A stretch of DNA of 64,000 nucleotides, from assembly GCA_029780415.1 (NCBI GenBank), contig JAKOYN010000019.1:8550-72549 (forward strand). The letters are read 5' to 3'. The notes below the pieces were generated by a model. That model saw only the letters and a list, made by a program, of their open reading frames with translations. It did not search any database and was not told the origin of the DNA. Below, one piece after another: positions 7,851-16,543 of the stretch. Position numbers and translations under genes: made by a program. How positions within the stretch are numbered: the stretch's first letter is position 1; every line of letters begins with the position of its first letter. The DNA is from RXIX01 sp003989075. Its GTDB lineage: Bacteria; Pseudomonadota; Gammaproteobacteria; Competibacterales; Competibacteraceae.

Positions 7851-8552
7851 ATGACCACCGTGCTGCTGGTTGACGACGATATTGAGCTGAGCGGCATGCT
7901 CAAGGAGTATCTGGAACGGGAAGGCTTCGCCGCGACGACGGTCGGCGATGGCGAAAGCGGCGTTACCGAGGCCCTGTCCGGGCGCTATGCGATCGTGGTG
8001 CTCGATGTGATGATGCCGTACCTTAACGGCATCGAAGCGCTGCGCCGCATCCGCATGCACAGCCGCATCCCGGTGCTGATGCTCACCGCCAAGGGTGAGG
8101 ACATCGATCGTATCGTCGGCCTGGAACTGGGCGCCGATGACTATGTACCCAAGCCCTGCACACCGCGCGAACTGGTCGCACGCCTGCGTGCGATCCTGCG
8201 GCGCGGCAGTGCTGCGCTGGCAGCACCCGTGTTGACCGAGCCGCTCGTGGTTGGCCCGCTGACGCTGTGGCCGGCACAGCGCCGCGCTGAATGGGCTGGG
8301 CGAGCACTGGAACTGACCAGCACCGAGTTCAACCTGCTGCAAACCCTGCTGCGCCATGCCGGACGGGTGGTCAGCAAGGCGGAACTGTCCGAACAGGGCC
8401 TGGGCCGGCCATTGGCGCGCTTTGATCGCAGTATCGACGTGCACATGAGCAGCATCCGCCAGAAACTGGACATGCACAGCGCTGACCGTGCCTGGATTCA
8501 GACGGTGCGCGGCATTGGCTATCAGTTCGTTCTGGATGTGCGCCATGAATGA
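7851..8552 (+). CDS. cpxR: OmpR-family response regulator, CpxR-like
   Basis: A 233-residue response regulator. The receiver (1-118) has VDDD, D52 in VVLDVMMP, the Thr in LMLTAKG and the Lys in VPKPC. The winged helix (about 135-228) shows ELTSTEFNLLQTLLRHAG, DVHMSSIRQKL and QTVRGIGYQF, close to CpxR. CpxR governs envelope stress responses in relatives. Three GTAAA boxes upstream strengthen the assignment. Its end overlaps the kinase start by eight bases. No CpxP-like gene is seen next to it. Confidence 0.92.
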   Translation: MTTVLLVDDDIELSGMLKEYLEREGFAATTVGDGESGVTEALSGRYAIVVLDVMMPYLNGIEALRRIRMHSRIPVLMLTAKGEDIDRIVGLELGADDYVPKPCTPRELVARLRAILRRGSAALAAPVLTEPLVVGPLTLWPAQRRAEWAGRALELTSTEFNLLQTLLRHAGRVVSKAELSEQGLGRPLARFDRSIDVHMSSIRQKLDMHSADRAWIQTVRGIGYQFVLDVRHE

Positions 8553-10008
8553 GCCACTGGCCGGCACAGCACACGCTCGGGCGGCACGCTGGCAATGGCC
8601 GATACGATCTGCCCTGCGCCGACTGGCGACGCTGGCCCGGCCCATCCTGAAGGCGCTGAACGGGGGGCGGCTGTTCTGGAAATTTCTGCTCGCCTTCTGG
8701 CTGACCTTGTTATTGGTGGGGGTTGGCGTGGGTACGGCGGTGTGGCTGCGCCAGCAGGCCGTGGTCGAATACCAGCAGGACCTGGCCGATGGCCCGCGGA
8801 TTCTGTTCATGCTGGATTCGACCGTGGCCACCCTGCGCCACGGTGGCCTGGGCGCGCTGCGTGAATTGCTGAATGCCTGGCAGCAGCGCAGCGGCGCCCA
8901 TGTGTTCGTGGTCGATGACGCCGGGCAGGAATTGCTCGGGCGTGCGGTGCCGACTGGAACGCTGGCTCTGGCCCGCCGGCGCGTGGATGAGCACACACTG
9001 CCGGGGAGTGCCCGTGAGATGACGGTCGGCGGTCGGCAGTATCTGTTTTTCGTCCCGGCCCGGGGCAGCACGCTCGACAACCGGCTGGCTTATCCGGCAT
9101 CGCCGCTGTTACCGATTGGCATGGGTCTGCTGGCCAGCCTGATCTGCAGCGCTCTGCTGGCCTGGTATCTGTCCCGGCCCCTGCGCCATCTGCGTGAAGC
9201 GTTCGCGGCCCTGGCCGCTGGCCAGTTCGACACCCGGGTGGGACTGCGCATGCGGGGCCGCCGTGATGAGATCGCCGATCTCGGCCGCGATTTCGATCAC
9301 ATGGCCGAGCATCTGCAGAGCCTGATCGGTTCGCAGCGCCGCCTGCTGCATATCGTCTCGCACGAACTGCGCTCGCCACTGGCGCGCCTGCATGCGGCCA
9401 TTGGCCTGGCTCGCCAGCAGCCGGAACAGCGTGAAGCATCGCTGGAGCGCATCGAGCGTGAGGCCGGCCGCCTGGATACCCTGGTGGGTGAACTGCTGAC
9501 GCTGTCGCGGCTGGAAGCGGGTGTCAGCGGTCCGCTCGATCAGTATGTCGACCTGGTGGAACTGGTGGAAGGCATCGCCGAGGATGCCCGCTTCGAGGCC
9601 GAAGCCAGCGGGCGGGCGCTGTGCTTTTGCGGCGCGGGTGAGGCAGTGGTCAAGGCGCGCGCCGAGTTGTTGTATCGGGCGATCGAAAACGTAGTGCGCA
9701 ATGCGGTCAAGTACACCGCACCAGGCACCACAGTCGAGGTGACGGTCGAACCACTGCCCGCTGCGGGATGGCTGGGCATCACGGTCGATGATCGCGGTCC
9801 CGGCATCCCGGAACATGAGCTGGAAGCGGTGTTCGAGCCGTTCTATCGCAGCGAAACCAGCCCGGCGACGCGCGGTTTCGGTCTCGGGCTGGCCATTGCC
9901 CGGCGGGCCATTCTCGCCCACGGCGGCACCATCCAGGCGTGCAATCGCCCGGATGGCGGCCTGCGGGTTGCCATCCGGCTGGCGTTGCCGCTGATCGAGA
10001 AAGCGTGA
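8545..10008 (+). CDS. cpxA: Sensor histidine kinase, CpxA-like
   Basis: A 487-residue inner-membrane kinase. The ATG at 8545 is chosen; it overlaps the regulator gene by eight bases. TM1 is at about 46-67 after a long basic N-terminus, a periplasmic sensor follows to about 185, and TM2 is at about 188-210. HAMP comes next (RPLRHLREAFAALAAGQF). The phospho-acceptor is H273 in IVSHELRSPLA. The ATPase motifs NVVRNAVKYTA, DDRGPGIP and GFGLGLAIARRA are intact. CpxA senses envelope stress in relatives. The N-terminal 45 residues ahead of TM1 are longer than usual, so a later start is possible. Confidence 0.91.
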   Translation: MNEPLAGTAHARAARWQWPIRSALRRLATLARPILKALNGGRLFWKFLLAFWLTLLLVGVGVGTAVWLRQQAVVEYQQDLADGPRILFMLDSTVATLRHGGLGALRELLNAWQQRSGAHVFVVDDAGQELLGRAVPTGTLALARRRVDEHTLPGSAREMTVGGRQYLFFVPARGSTLDNRLAYPASPLLPIGMGLLASLICSALLAWYLSRPLRHLREAFAALAAGQFDTRVGLRMRGRRDEIADLGRDFDHMAEHLQSLIGSQRRLLHIVSHELRSPLARLHAAIGLARQQPEQREASLERIEREAGRLDTLVGELLTLSRLEAGVSGPLDQYVDLVELVEGIAEDARFEAEASGRALCFCGAGEAVVKARAELLYRAIENVVRNAVKYTAPGTTVEVTVEPLPAAGWLGITVDDRGPGIPEHELEAVFEPFYRSETSPATRGFGLGLAIARRAILAHGGTIQACNRPDGGLRVAIRLALPLIEKA

Positions 10009-10057
10009 TTCCCAGCAGCAGCGGCCCTGTCCAGCAGCGCCAGCCGCTGCGTCAGTA

Positions 10058-12481
10058 TTAGCGGATGCGCCGCCACAACAGGGCGTGGCTGACGATGTAC
10101 TGATACTTGCGGGCGTGCTCGCGGATCAGCAGCGGTTCCTCATCCTCGCGCAGCAGTTCAAAGCCCTCGGCGACCAGTAGCGCCTTGAGTGCTGCCGCGC
10201 TGCTGACCGGCTGCCCATCGCGCAGACAGCCACCCAGCCAGGCATCCGGCGGAGTGAACTGTTCCAGCCAGCTGTACGGCGAGAACAGCGCCAGCAAACC
10301 GCCGGGCCGTACCAGACCGCGTGGACCGCCAAGCCGGCCGAGCAGCGCTTTCGGGCTGGGCAGACGGCACAGCAGATTGGCCAGCAGCACCGCATCGAAA
10401 TCAACCAGTTCCGCCGGCAGCGAACAGGCATCGGCCTGACGGAAGGCGACCCGTGTCCGGTCGATGGCCGGGTCGATCATCGCATTCACGGTCGCACCCA
10501 GTTGGCCCTCGTCCTTGCGGAAATAGCGCAGTTCGCCTTCGCGGCGCAGCACGTTGGCGGCGTCAATGAAGGCACGACTGAGATCAACGCCCAGCACCTC
10601 GCCATAGCCGCGCGCCAGTTCAAAACTGGAGCGGCCCACCGCACAGCCGATGTCCAGGGCGCGGCCGGTCGGTGCATCGTATTCGCGGGCGGCATCAAGC
10701 AGCCAGCGCGCGCAGCGCAGCGGAAATTCGACTGCGGCGCGTGGCCCAAAGGCATAGGGCATCTGCTCGGCGGGCGCACCGTAGTGCAGCAGCAGATATT
10801 CATTAAGCACCTGCGGATCCTCGTAAACCTGACCCGCCGCGCCGGCCTGATCAAGCCGCACCGCGCCGCCATCACCCGCGCTTTGCACCCAGCGGAACCC
10901 GGCGTGCTGGTAAAAATGCGGGCGGAAGTGGAAACGCGCCCAGATGCTGGCCTCGTCACCGGTCGAGACCCAGGAGCCGCCGAGCATCATCTGGTGCTGA
11001 CCGTCATAGCAGGGTGAGCTGAAATCGTCGTAATAGGGATGGACCCGGGCGCCGGGCAGCGGATTGAAATGATCCTCCAGCCATTGCCAGACGTTACCAA
11101 ACACGTCGTGGAAACCGGCCCCGGCAGGTGCACCGGCATGCACCGGACAGGAGGACCCGTGCGCCAGATTCAGATTCCAGCCGTACTCATGCCCCAGGGT
11201 AACGCCATCGCATTGCATCACCGGATCGGCGACAACGCCCAGGCTGCGCGCCCGGCGCTGCTGATCGCCGCGCAGCGCCTGATGCTCGGCTTCGCTGGGC
11301 AGGCGATAGGGCACCCCTTCCTGAGCGCTGCGCCAGGCGCAATAGGCCCGGGCCTCGTGATAGTTGACCTCGACCGGCCAATCCCAGGGCATATCGATGA
11401 CTTCGAACAGGGTGCGCAGCTTGAAGCGGTGCAGGCCGGCCGGACCATCCGGCACCCAGAAGGTCGGCCACTTGATATTGCGAAAGCCGCGCCATTCCCA
11501 GCCGGTCTCCGACCAGCAGGCGCGCTCACGGTAACCGCCAGCGACCACGAAGGCGTGAAATTCGCCATTGCTGACCAGATAGCGGCTGGCCTGAAACGGC
11601 TGCAGCGTCGTCTCGCGCTGACCGTATTCGTTATCCCAACCGTAGGAGGGCCAATTGACCGGCTTGCCCAGGGTCACGGTCTGGGCGAGCACGGCAAGGG
11701 CAGCGTTGTCGGGAAAGTCCCGGCCAGGCTGCGGCGGGAAAACCGTGGCCGGACGTGCCGCCGATGGATGCAGGGCCGGCCAGGCGGTGGGCCGCTGCAC
11801 CTGCTCCAGCGGCAATTCATGGATCAGCATCGCCGAGGTTTCCAGATGGATGCGCTCATGCTCAAAGCCCATGAACAGCGCCCACAGAGGCTGATCCTGG
11901 GTGATCGGCGCATGACCAGCGGCCAGTCCGGGATGGGTTTCGATCACGCCGCGCACGGTGCGATAGACCTGCTGGCGGTAGGCATGCACCGCGCCAATCT
12001 CCGGCCAGAGCATCTCGTTCTTGGACATGTCGTCCCAGCGCATTTCATCGACGCCGGTTTCGAACAGCCGTTCAAAGTCGACATTCAGCGGCTGCTCGAT
12101 CAGGCCGGCGACGCGCAGCTTGTTGATGTACAGCGCCGGCGGATGCCCGTAGTAGAAGATCATCGGATGGCGCAGATGATGATAGGGCGGGCGAAAAAAA
12201 GCTTCCTCGCCGCGCAGGCCGGCGAACAGGATTTCGGTTAATGTCCAAGTATTGTCGAAATAATCCAGAACCTGTTCGCGACTGCAGGTCGCCAGATCGG
12301 GCAACGGCAGCGCGGTAAACGTGCCATCAGCCTGGCGACCAGGGCAATCATCCGGCATACATCCCGTCCACCAGGCAGCCGGACGAGCGCCTACCAGCTC
12401 GATAAACGGCTTACCACGCAGATTTTTCCGCCAGAACTCAGCGGTGTGTTCCCCCATCTTGCTCGCAACTGACATAACCAT
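10058..12481 (-). CDS. ovoA: 5-histidylcysteine sulfoxide synthase / mercaptohistidine N-methyltransferase
   Basis: An 807-residue bifunctional ovothiol enzyme. The N-terminal DinB-like and formylglycine-generating-enzyme-like parts form the non-heme iron oxidase, which joins cysteine to histidine oxidatively. The iron motif HX3HXE reads H208, H212, E214 (FEHERIHLE). The FGE-like fold runs to about 530 (RLPSEAEHQALR, GNVWQWLED, MLGGSWVSTGDEASIWARFHFRP). A C-terminal methyltransferase (about 545-807) has a SAM-binding loop near 608-615 (ALDIGCAVGRSS), as expected for OvoA rather than EgtB. The ATG at 12481 has AGAGGGAGC just before it; an ATG at 12475 is also possible. No PLP-dependent OvoB lyase is next to it. 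The product would be a thiol antioxidant. Confidence 0.95.
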   Translation of the reverse strand: MVMSVASKMGEHTAEFWRKNLRGKPFIELVGARPAAWWTGCMPDDCPGRQADGTFTALPLPDLATCSREQVLDYFDNTWTLTEILFAGLRGEEAFFRPPYHHLRHPMIFYYGHPPALYINKLRVAGLIEQPLNVDFERLFETGVDEMRWDDMSKNEMLWPEIGAVHAYRQQVYRTVRGVIETHPGLAAGHAPITQDQPLWALFMGFEHERIHLETSAMLIHELPLEQVQRPTAWPALHPSAARPATVFPPQPGRDFPDNAALAVLAQTVTLGKPVNWPSYGWDNEYGQRETTLQPFQASRYLVSNGEFHAFVVAGGYRERACWSETGWEWRGFRNIKWPTFWVPDGPAGLHRFKLRTLFEVIDMPWDWPVEVNYHEARAYCAWRSAQEGVPYRLPSEAEHQALRGDQQRRARSLGVVADPVMQCDGVTLGHEYGWNLNLAHGSSCPVHAGAPAGAGFHDVFGNVWQWLEDHFNPLPGARVHPYYDDFSSPCYDGQHQMMLGGSWVSTGDEASIWARFHFRPHFYQHAGFRWVQSAGDGGAVRLDQAGAAGQVYEDPQVLNEYLLLHYGAPAEQMPYAFGPRAAVEFPLRCARWLLDAAREYDAPTGRALDIGCAVGRSSFELARGYGEVLGVDLSRAFIDAANVLRREGELRYFRKDEGQLGATVNAMIDPAIDRTRVAFRQADACSLPAELVDFDAVLLANLLCRLPSPKALLGRLGGPRGLVRPGGLLALFSPYSWLEQFTPPDAWLGGCLRDGQPVSSAAALKALLVAEGFELLREDEEPLLIREHARKYQYIVSHALLWRRIR

Positions 12482-12612
12482 GCTCCCTCTTCATCGATCG
12501 GCGTCGGTAACGGCTGGCGGCCGCTCCACATATTGTACAAGGTCTATACATTACATGAAAACCGGACCTTTGGAAGAACGATTTCGCGCCAGGGTTCCCA
12601 TGCTGCCTGCGA

Positions 12613-13944
12613 TCAGCGAACAGGATGGTGCTCAGTACCCGCTGCTGCTTCGGGCAGCGCATCCGTTTCAGTCGATGCCGCTGCTTCGGGCAGCGCATCC
12701 GTTTCAGTCGATGCCACCGTTTCGGGTGGCGCTTCGGCCGGGGTCGCGGGCAACCCGTGAGTGTTCAGCAAGGCCCGGGCCTCGCCAAGATGCCAGGCGA
12801 CACTGTCCAGATCACTGTGCGACTTGTGCACCCAGGCATCGCCCCAGTAGAAATTGCAACTGGTCTCGGCGCGCAGCAGATGCCAATGCGCCTCATCCAG
12901 CACCCGAGCCAGTTCCGGATCGCGATCACGCGCGCGCGCCGCCGTTTTGACCACGGCGTGGAATTCGCGGCTGAGATCATGGACGCGCACCATGGTGTCG
13001 CGCTGCGCCCAGGAACCTTGCCACTGGTGAAAATCCCAGCCATGGTGGGCATCGGTGTTCCAGGCACCACGCCGTACCGTCACCTGCCCATGCGCACCAA
13101 AGCGATCCAGATACTCGTTGATGAAGGTCGGGCGCATATTCGAATGGCCGGCGCGAATTTCATGCAGCGCCTCGTGATAGAAATAGGTCCAGAAATTGGA
13201 TTTCTCGCTGACATTGCGAAACCAGCCGCCGTTATCGCCATCGGTGGCAGTCGTCACCAGCGGCGGAAAATCACACCACTTGGTGCGCTCGTGCAGCTCG
13301 TGATAGAACCAGCCGTAATCCATGCCGGAAAGCTGCGCATCGGACAGTTCGCGATCGCGGACGATGATCACCATCTGCTCGCCGCCGTATTCGGCGATAT
13401 GCGGCCGATAGCGCAGCTCCTGCCAATCCATATCGTCAACCGGATCAACATATTCGCAATCGACCATCACATAGCGATAGCCGGCGCGCTTCAGGTGCGG
13501 AATCAGACGCATGTCAAAACCCATTTCCGGCGGCCAGAAGCCATTGAAACGGTTGCGCCAGAACAGGTGGCGGGCAATGGCCTGCCAGCGGCGGATCTGC
13601 TCATCCCAGTCGGCTTCCGGAATCAGCGCCATGACCGGATGGTAATAACCGGTGCCGAGAATCTCGAACAGGCTTTCATTTTGCAGATGCCAGAGCACCT
13701 TGCCGCAATCGACGATCCCGTACACGCGCTCCTGAAAGGCCGGATTGGACAAGGTCTCCAGCAGCGTCCCGGACAGGGACAGATGCACACGGGCAATATC
13801 CTGATAATCCCAGAGCGCTCGTGGCATGCGATCGTAGGCGAACAGGATTTCCCGCGCCTCCCATTCGTGATGGTCAAGCAGATAATCGAGATTGCTCGGC
13901 GGCTGGTGCATATTCAGCACCAAAGCGTGATAAATCTCCTGCAT
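12613..13944 (-). CDS. Glycoside hydrolase family 57
   Basis: A 443-residue GH57 enzyme acting on alpha-glucans. Region 1 is MHQPP (HQP at 13-15). The nucleophile candidate is E140 in FWPPEMGFD. The acid/base candidate is D235 in TTATDGDNGGWF. The architecture is short, consistent with a small GH57 barrel plus helical part. The C-terminal 40 residues are an Ala/Glu/Thr/Pro tail holding two perfect copies of a 12-residue unit (36-bp DNA repeat). The ATG at 13944 has GAGGAGA six bases upstream. ovoA follows 131 bases downstream on the same strand. The exact reaction (amylase, 4-alpha-glucanotransferase or branching) cannot be fixed. Confidence 0.92.
   Translation of the reverse strand: MQEIYHALVLNMHQPPSNLDYLLDHHEWEAREILFAYDRMPRALWDYQDIARVHLSLSGTLLETLSNPAFQERVYGIVDCGKVLWHLQNESLFEILGTGYYHPVMALIPEADWDEQIRRWQAIARHLFWRNRFNGFWPPEMGFDMRLIPHLKRAGYRYVMVDCEYVDPVDDMDWQELRYRPHIAEYGGEQMVIIVRDRELSDAQLSGMDYGWFYHELHERTKWCDFPPLVTTATDGDNGGWFRNVSEKSNFWTYFYHEALHEIRAGHSNMRPTFINEYLDRFGAHGQVTVRRGAWNTDAHHGWDFHQWQGSWAQRDTMVRVHDLSREFHAVVKTAARARDRDPELARVLDEAHWHLLRAETSCNFYWGDAWVHKSHSDLDSVAWHLGEARALLNTHGLPATPAEAPPETVASTETDALPEAAASTETDALPEAAAGTEHHPVR
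12644..12715. repeat. 36-bp direct repeat, two copies, in the GH57 3' end
   Basis: The unit 12644-12679 recurs exactly at 12680-12715, and a degenerate part continues to about 12740. The period is a multiple of three and keeps the frame, encoding ASTETDALPEAA-type units on the minus strand. It is probably a length-variable linker made by slippage. Confidence 0.85.
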
Positions 13945-14075
13945 CGCGCGTCTCCTCGTAATGGTGATTTGTTCTGTGGACGATAGCGCATGGCCGTGAA
14001 TTCCCCGCTTTATCGCGAGGGTTTGAGCTGTTAATCATATCAGGGCAGGCGCGTCCCGGCGGTCTTTCGCGCGGT

Positions 14076-15410
14076 TCAGGTCGCCAACGGGCGGCGCGTC
14101 AACTGCACGTGCAGCGGCGTGTTGATGTGCATGCCCTGCTGCGGCATGGCCACGGTGATGCCGTGCTCGCGGAACAGATCCCAGATTTCCAGACGCACAT
14201 CACTGGAAATGTTGCGGATGCCATTCTGGGCGTCACGAATCCAGAAGCGCAGTTCCAGCAGCAGAAAGCCCTCGCCGAAGTCCAGCAGCAGCGCGCGCGG
14301 CGCCGGATCCGCCAGCACCCGTGCCGGTCGACCGGCCGCCTCCACCAGCAGGTCCAGCGCATGGCGCACATCGGTATCGTAGGGAATGCGCACCTGCACC
14401 TTGAGTCGCGCCAGATCATTGCGGTGCGACCAGTTGACCACCTGATGGGTGATCAGCTCTTCGTTGGGAATCAGATACTCGGTGCCGTCACGGGTTTCCA
14501 CCGACACATAGCGCGCACCCAGCGAGGCCACCCAACCATAGGTTTCGCCAATCTGAATGATATCGCCCGGCTTGATCGACTTGTCCATCAGCAGCATCAC
14601 GCCGCTGATCAGATTAGAGGTGATTTTCTGCAGGCCAAACCCGATCCCAACTCCGATCGCGCCACCAAACAGGGCCAGTGCAGTGAAATCGATACCGGCA
14701 CCGGCCAACGACGCGACCACCGCCAGGGTAATCAGCCCGCCCTTGAGCAGCTTGCCAAACAGCACCCGCACCGAAGGCGTCAGGTTCGGCGCATGCTCCA
14801 GACGCTGCTCCAGCGCCCGTGACAGCAGCACCGCCGCCCACAGCATGACCCCGAAATAGAACACGCTCTTGAGCACGGTCAGCAGCGACAGACGTACCTG
14901 ACCGATGTTGATCGCCAGCCGGTCGAGCACGGCCAGACTCGGTTCCAGCAGGCCCAGAATGGCCAGCGTAGCGACGCTGTAAGCAGTGATCACCAGCGCC
15001 CGCGCCCACACCGGCTCGCGCACCAGCACCGCAAACAGACGAATGGCGATCCAGGCTGCCAGCAGATGAATGCCAATGCGAATCCAGTGATTCGGCCAGC
15101 CAAAGCGCACCGCCACCGACCCGGCAATGCCCAGGCCAATGATCCACAGCAGCGGAAACAGCAGCGTAGCCAGCACCCGCAGCGCCTGCTGGCCATACAC
15201 GCTGGCAATACGGGCCTGGATACGCCGGAGCAGCCACGGGTGAATGAAATCGTAGATCCACCAGGCGGCGCAGCCGCTGCCGATCAGCGCCGGCATCTGC
15301 ATGGCGGTGTAGACAATATGCTCTGGAGTCAGCAGCTTAGCGCTCAGCCAGCCCCAGATCATCCGCAGCCAGGTGACAATAAAACCGCTCTCGAAAAAGG
15401 GCGTTTCCAT
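14076..15410 (-). CDS. MscS-family mechanosensitive ion channel
   Basis: A 444-residue inner-membrane channel that would open under hypo-osmotic tension. Several N-terminal TM helices run to about 215. The pore helix and MscS beta domain follow: ALFGGAIGVGIGFGLQKITSN (Gly/Ala-rich TM3), then GVMLLMDKSIKPGDIIQIGETYGWV and YLIPNEELI. The cytoplasmic alpha/beta part ends near 430 (FREHGITVAMPQQGMHI). It is longer than E. coli MscS because of extra TM helices. There is no clear Shine-Dalgarno at 15410. It is divergent from the PhnD-like gene. The 238-base gap 15411-15648 holds no other gene that I can see. Confidence 0.93.
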   Translation of the reverse strand: METPFFESGFIVTWLRMIWGWLSAKLLTPEHIVYTAMQMPALIGSGCAAWWIYDFIHPWLLRRIQARIASVYGQQALRVLATLLFPLLWIIGLGIAGSVAVRFGWPNHWIRIGIHLLAAWIAIRLFAVLVREPVWARALVITAYSVATLAILGLLEPSLAVLDRLAINIGQVRLSLLTVLKSVFYFGVMLWAAVLLSRALEQRLEHAPNLTPSVRVLFGKLLKGGLITLAVVASLAGAGIDFTALALFGGAIGVGIGFGLQKITSNLISGVMLLMDKSIKPGDIIQIGETYGWVASLGARYVSVETRDGTEYLIPNEELITHQVVNWSHRNDLARLKVQVRIPYDTDVRHALDLLVEAAGRPARVLADPAPRALLLDFGEGFLLLELRFWIRDAQNGIRNISSDVRLEIWDLFREHGITVAMPQQGMHINTPLHVQLTRRPLAT

Positions 15411-15648
15411 AAGCCGTGCTCAGGCCACGCCACGCCGGATACCGGCACCGTCCACCATACCCCACCCCGCTCCGCCCTGCTTTTGCATCACGCACGCTCG
15501 CTCCAGCATTGATGACCCGCGTATCAGCCCGAACCGGCAACGCCTTTTTAGGTTCAGTATCACCTATCCTTAAAACTGACATGTAAAAACCACGTCCTGG
15601 CGATCCCCAACCCTCCGACAGCGATCCACCCACAGGTCAACACGGCCC

Positions 15649-16530
15649 ATGGCAAACACACTTCTTGAGCAGTTCCTGCGCGCGGCCGGCCTTCAACACC
15701 TGCGCAGACTGTTCCTCACGACCGGCCTGTTGCTCACGGCAGCGGTCGGTGCAGCTGAATCGCCTACCGGTCCGGTCTACAGCTTTGGCGTGGTACCGCA
15801 GCAGTCAGCGACCGAACTGGCGCGGACCTGGGTGCCGCTGATCAACCTGCTGCAGGCGAAAAGCGGCCTGCAACTGCGCTTTGCCACCGCTCCCGATATT
15901 CCCAGCTTCGAGCGACGGCTGGCAGCGGGCGACTACGATTTCGCCTACATGAATCCCTATCACTACACCGTGTTTCACCGCCAGCCCGGTTATCAGGTCT
16001 TCGCCAGAGAAAAGGACCGCCTGCTCAAGGGCATCGTCGTGGTGCGCAAGGATTCACCCTACCAGGCACTCGCCGATCTGCGTGACCAGACCGTGGTCTT
16101 CCCGGCGCCGGCATCCTTCGCCGCCACCGTACTGGTGCGGGCCAGTTTCGCCGGACAGCATATCGCCATCACGCCGAAATTCGTTTCCTCCCATGATTCG
16201 GTCTATTTCAACGTGGCGCGAGGCTTCTACCCGGCTGGCGGCGGCGTGATCCGCACCTTCGAGAACCTCGAACCGGCGACCCGTGACCAGATGCGCATTC
16301 TCTGGACCAGCCAGGGCTACACACCGCACGCAATCGCCGCCCACCCGCGTCTTGCCGCCGGGACGGTCAAACGGCTGCAGGAAGCGATGCTGGCGCTGGA
16401 CAATGACCCGGACGGGCGGGCGGTCCTCGAAGGCATCGGCTTCAAGGGCATCGTCACCGCCGGGGATGCCGACTATGACGCAGTGCGCAACCTGCACCTC
16501 GAACTGCTCGAACCGCCGACCGAAAACTAG
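15649..16530 (+). CDS. PhnD-like periplasmic binding protein, probable sensor subunit
   Basis: A 293-residue exported protein. A signal peptide covers about residues 20-38 (LFLTTGLLLTAAVGAAES). The mature part is the phosphate/phosphite/phosphonate-binding fold (FGVVPQQSATELARTWVPLINLL, FAYMNPYHYTVF, KGIVVVRKDSPYQALADLRDQTVVFPAP). No ABC permease or ATPase is nearby. Instead a hybrid histidine kinase starts 13 bases downstream. The protein is therefore more likely to present a ligand to the kinase than to feed a transporter; this is inference from context. Ligand unknown: an oxyanion by family, but PhnD-like sensors may bind others. Start codon assignment is moderate (AGGT 11 bases upstream). 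Confidence 0.87.
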   Translation: MANTLLEQFLRAAGLQHLRRLFLTTGLLLTAAVGAAESPTGPVYSFGVVPQQSATELARTWVPLINLLQAKSGLQLRFATAPDIPSFERRLAAGDYDFAYMNPYHYTVFHRQPGYQVFAREKDRLLKGIVVVRKDSPYQALADLRDQTVVFPAPASFAATVLVRASFAGQHIAITPKFVSSHDSVYFNVARGFYPAGGGVIRTFENLEPATRDQMRILWTSQGYTPHAIAAHPRLAAGTVKRLQEAMLALDNDPDGRAVLEGIGFKGIVTAGDADYDAVRNLHLELLEPPTEN

Positions 16531-16543
16531 GGCACCAGGACCG

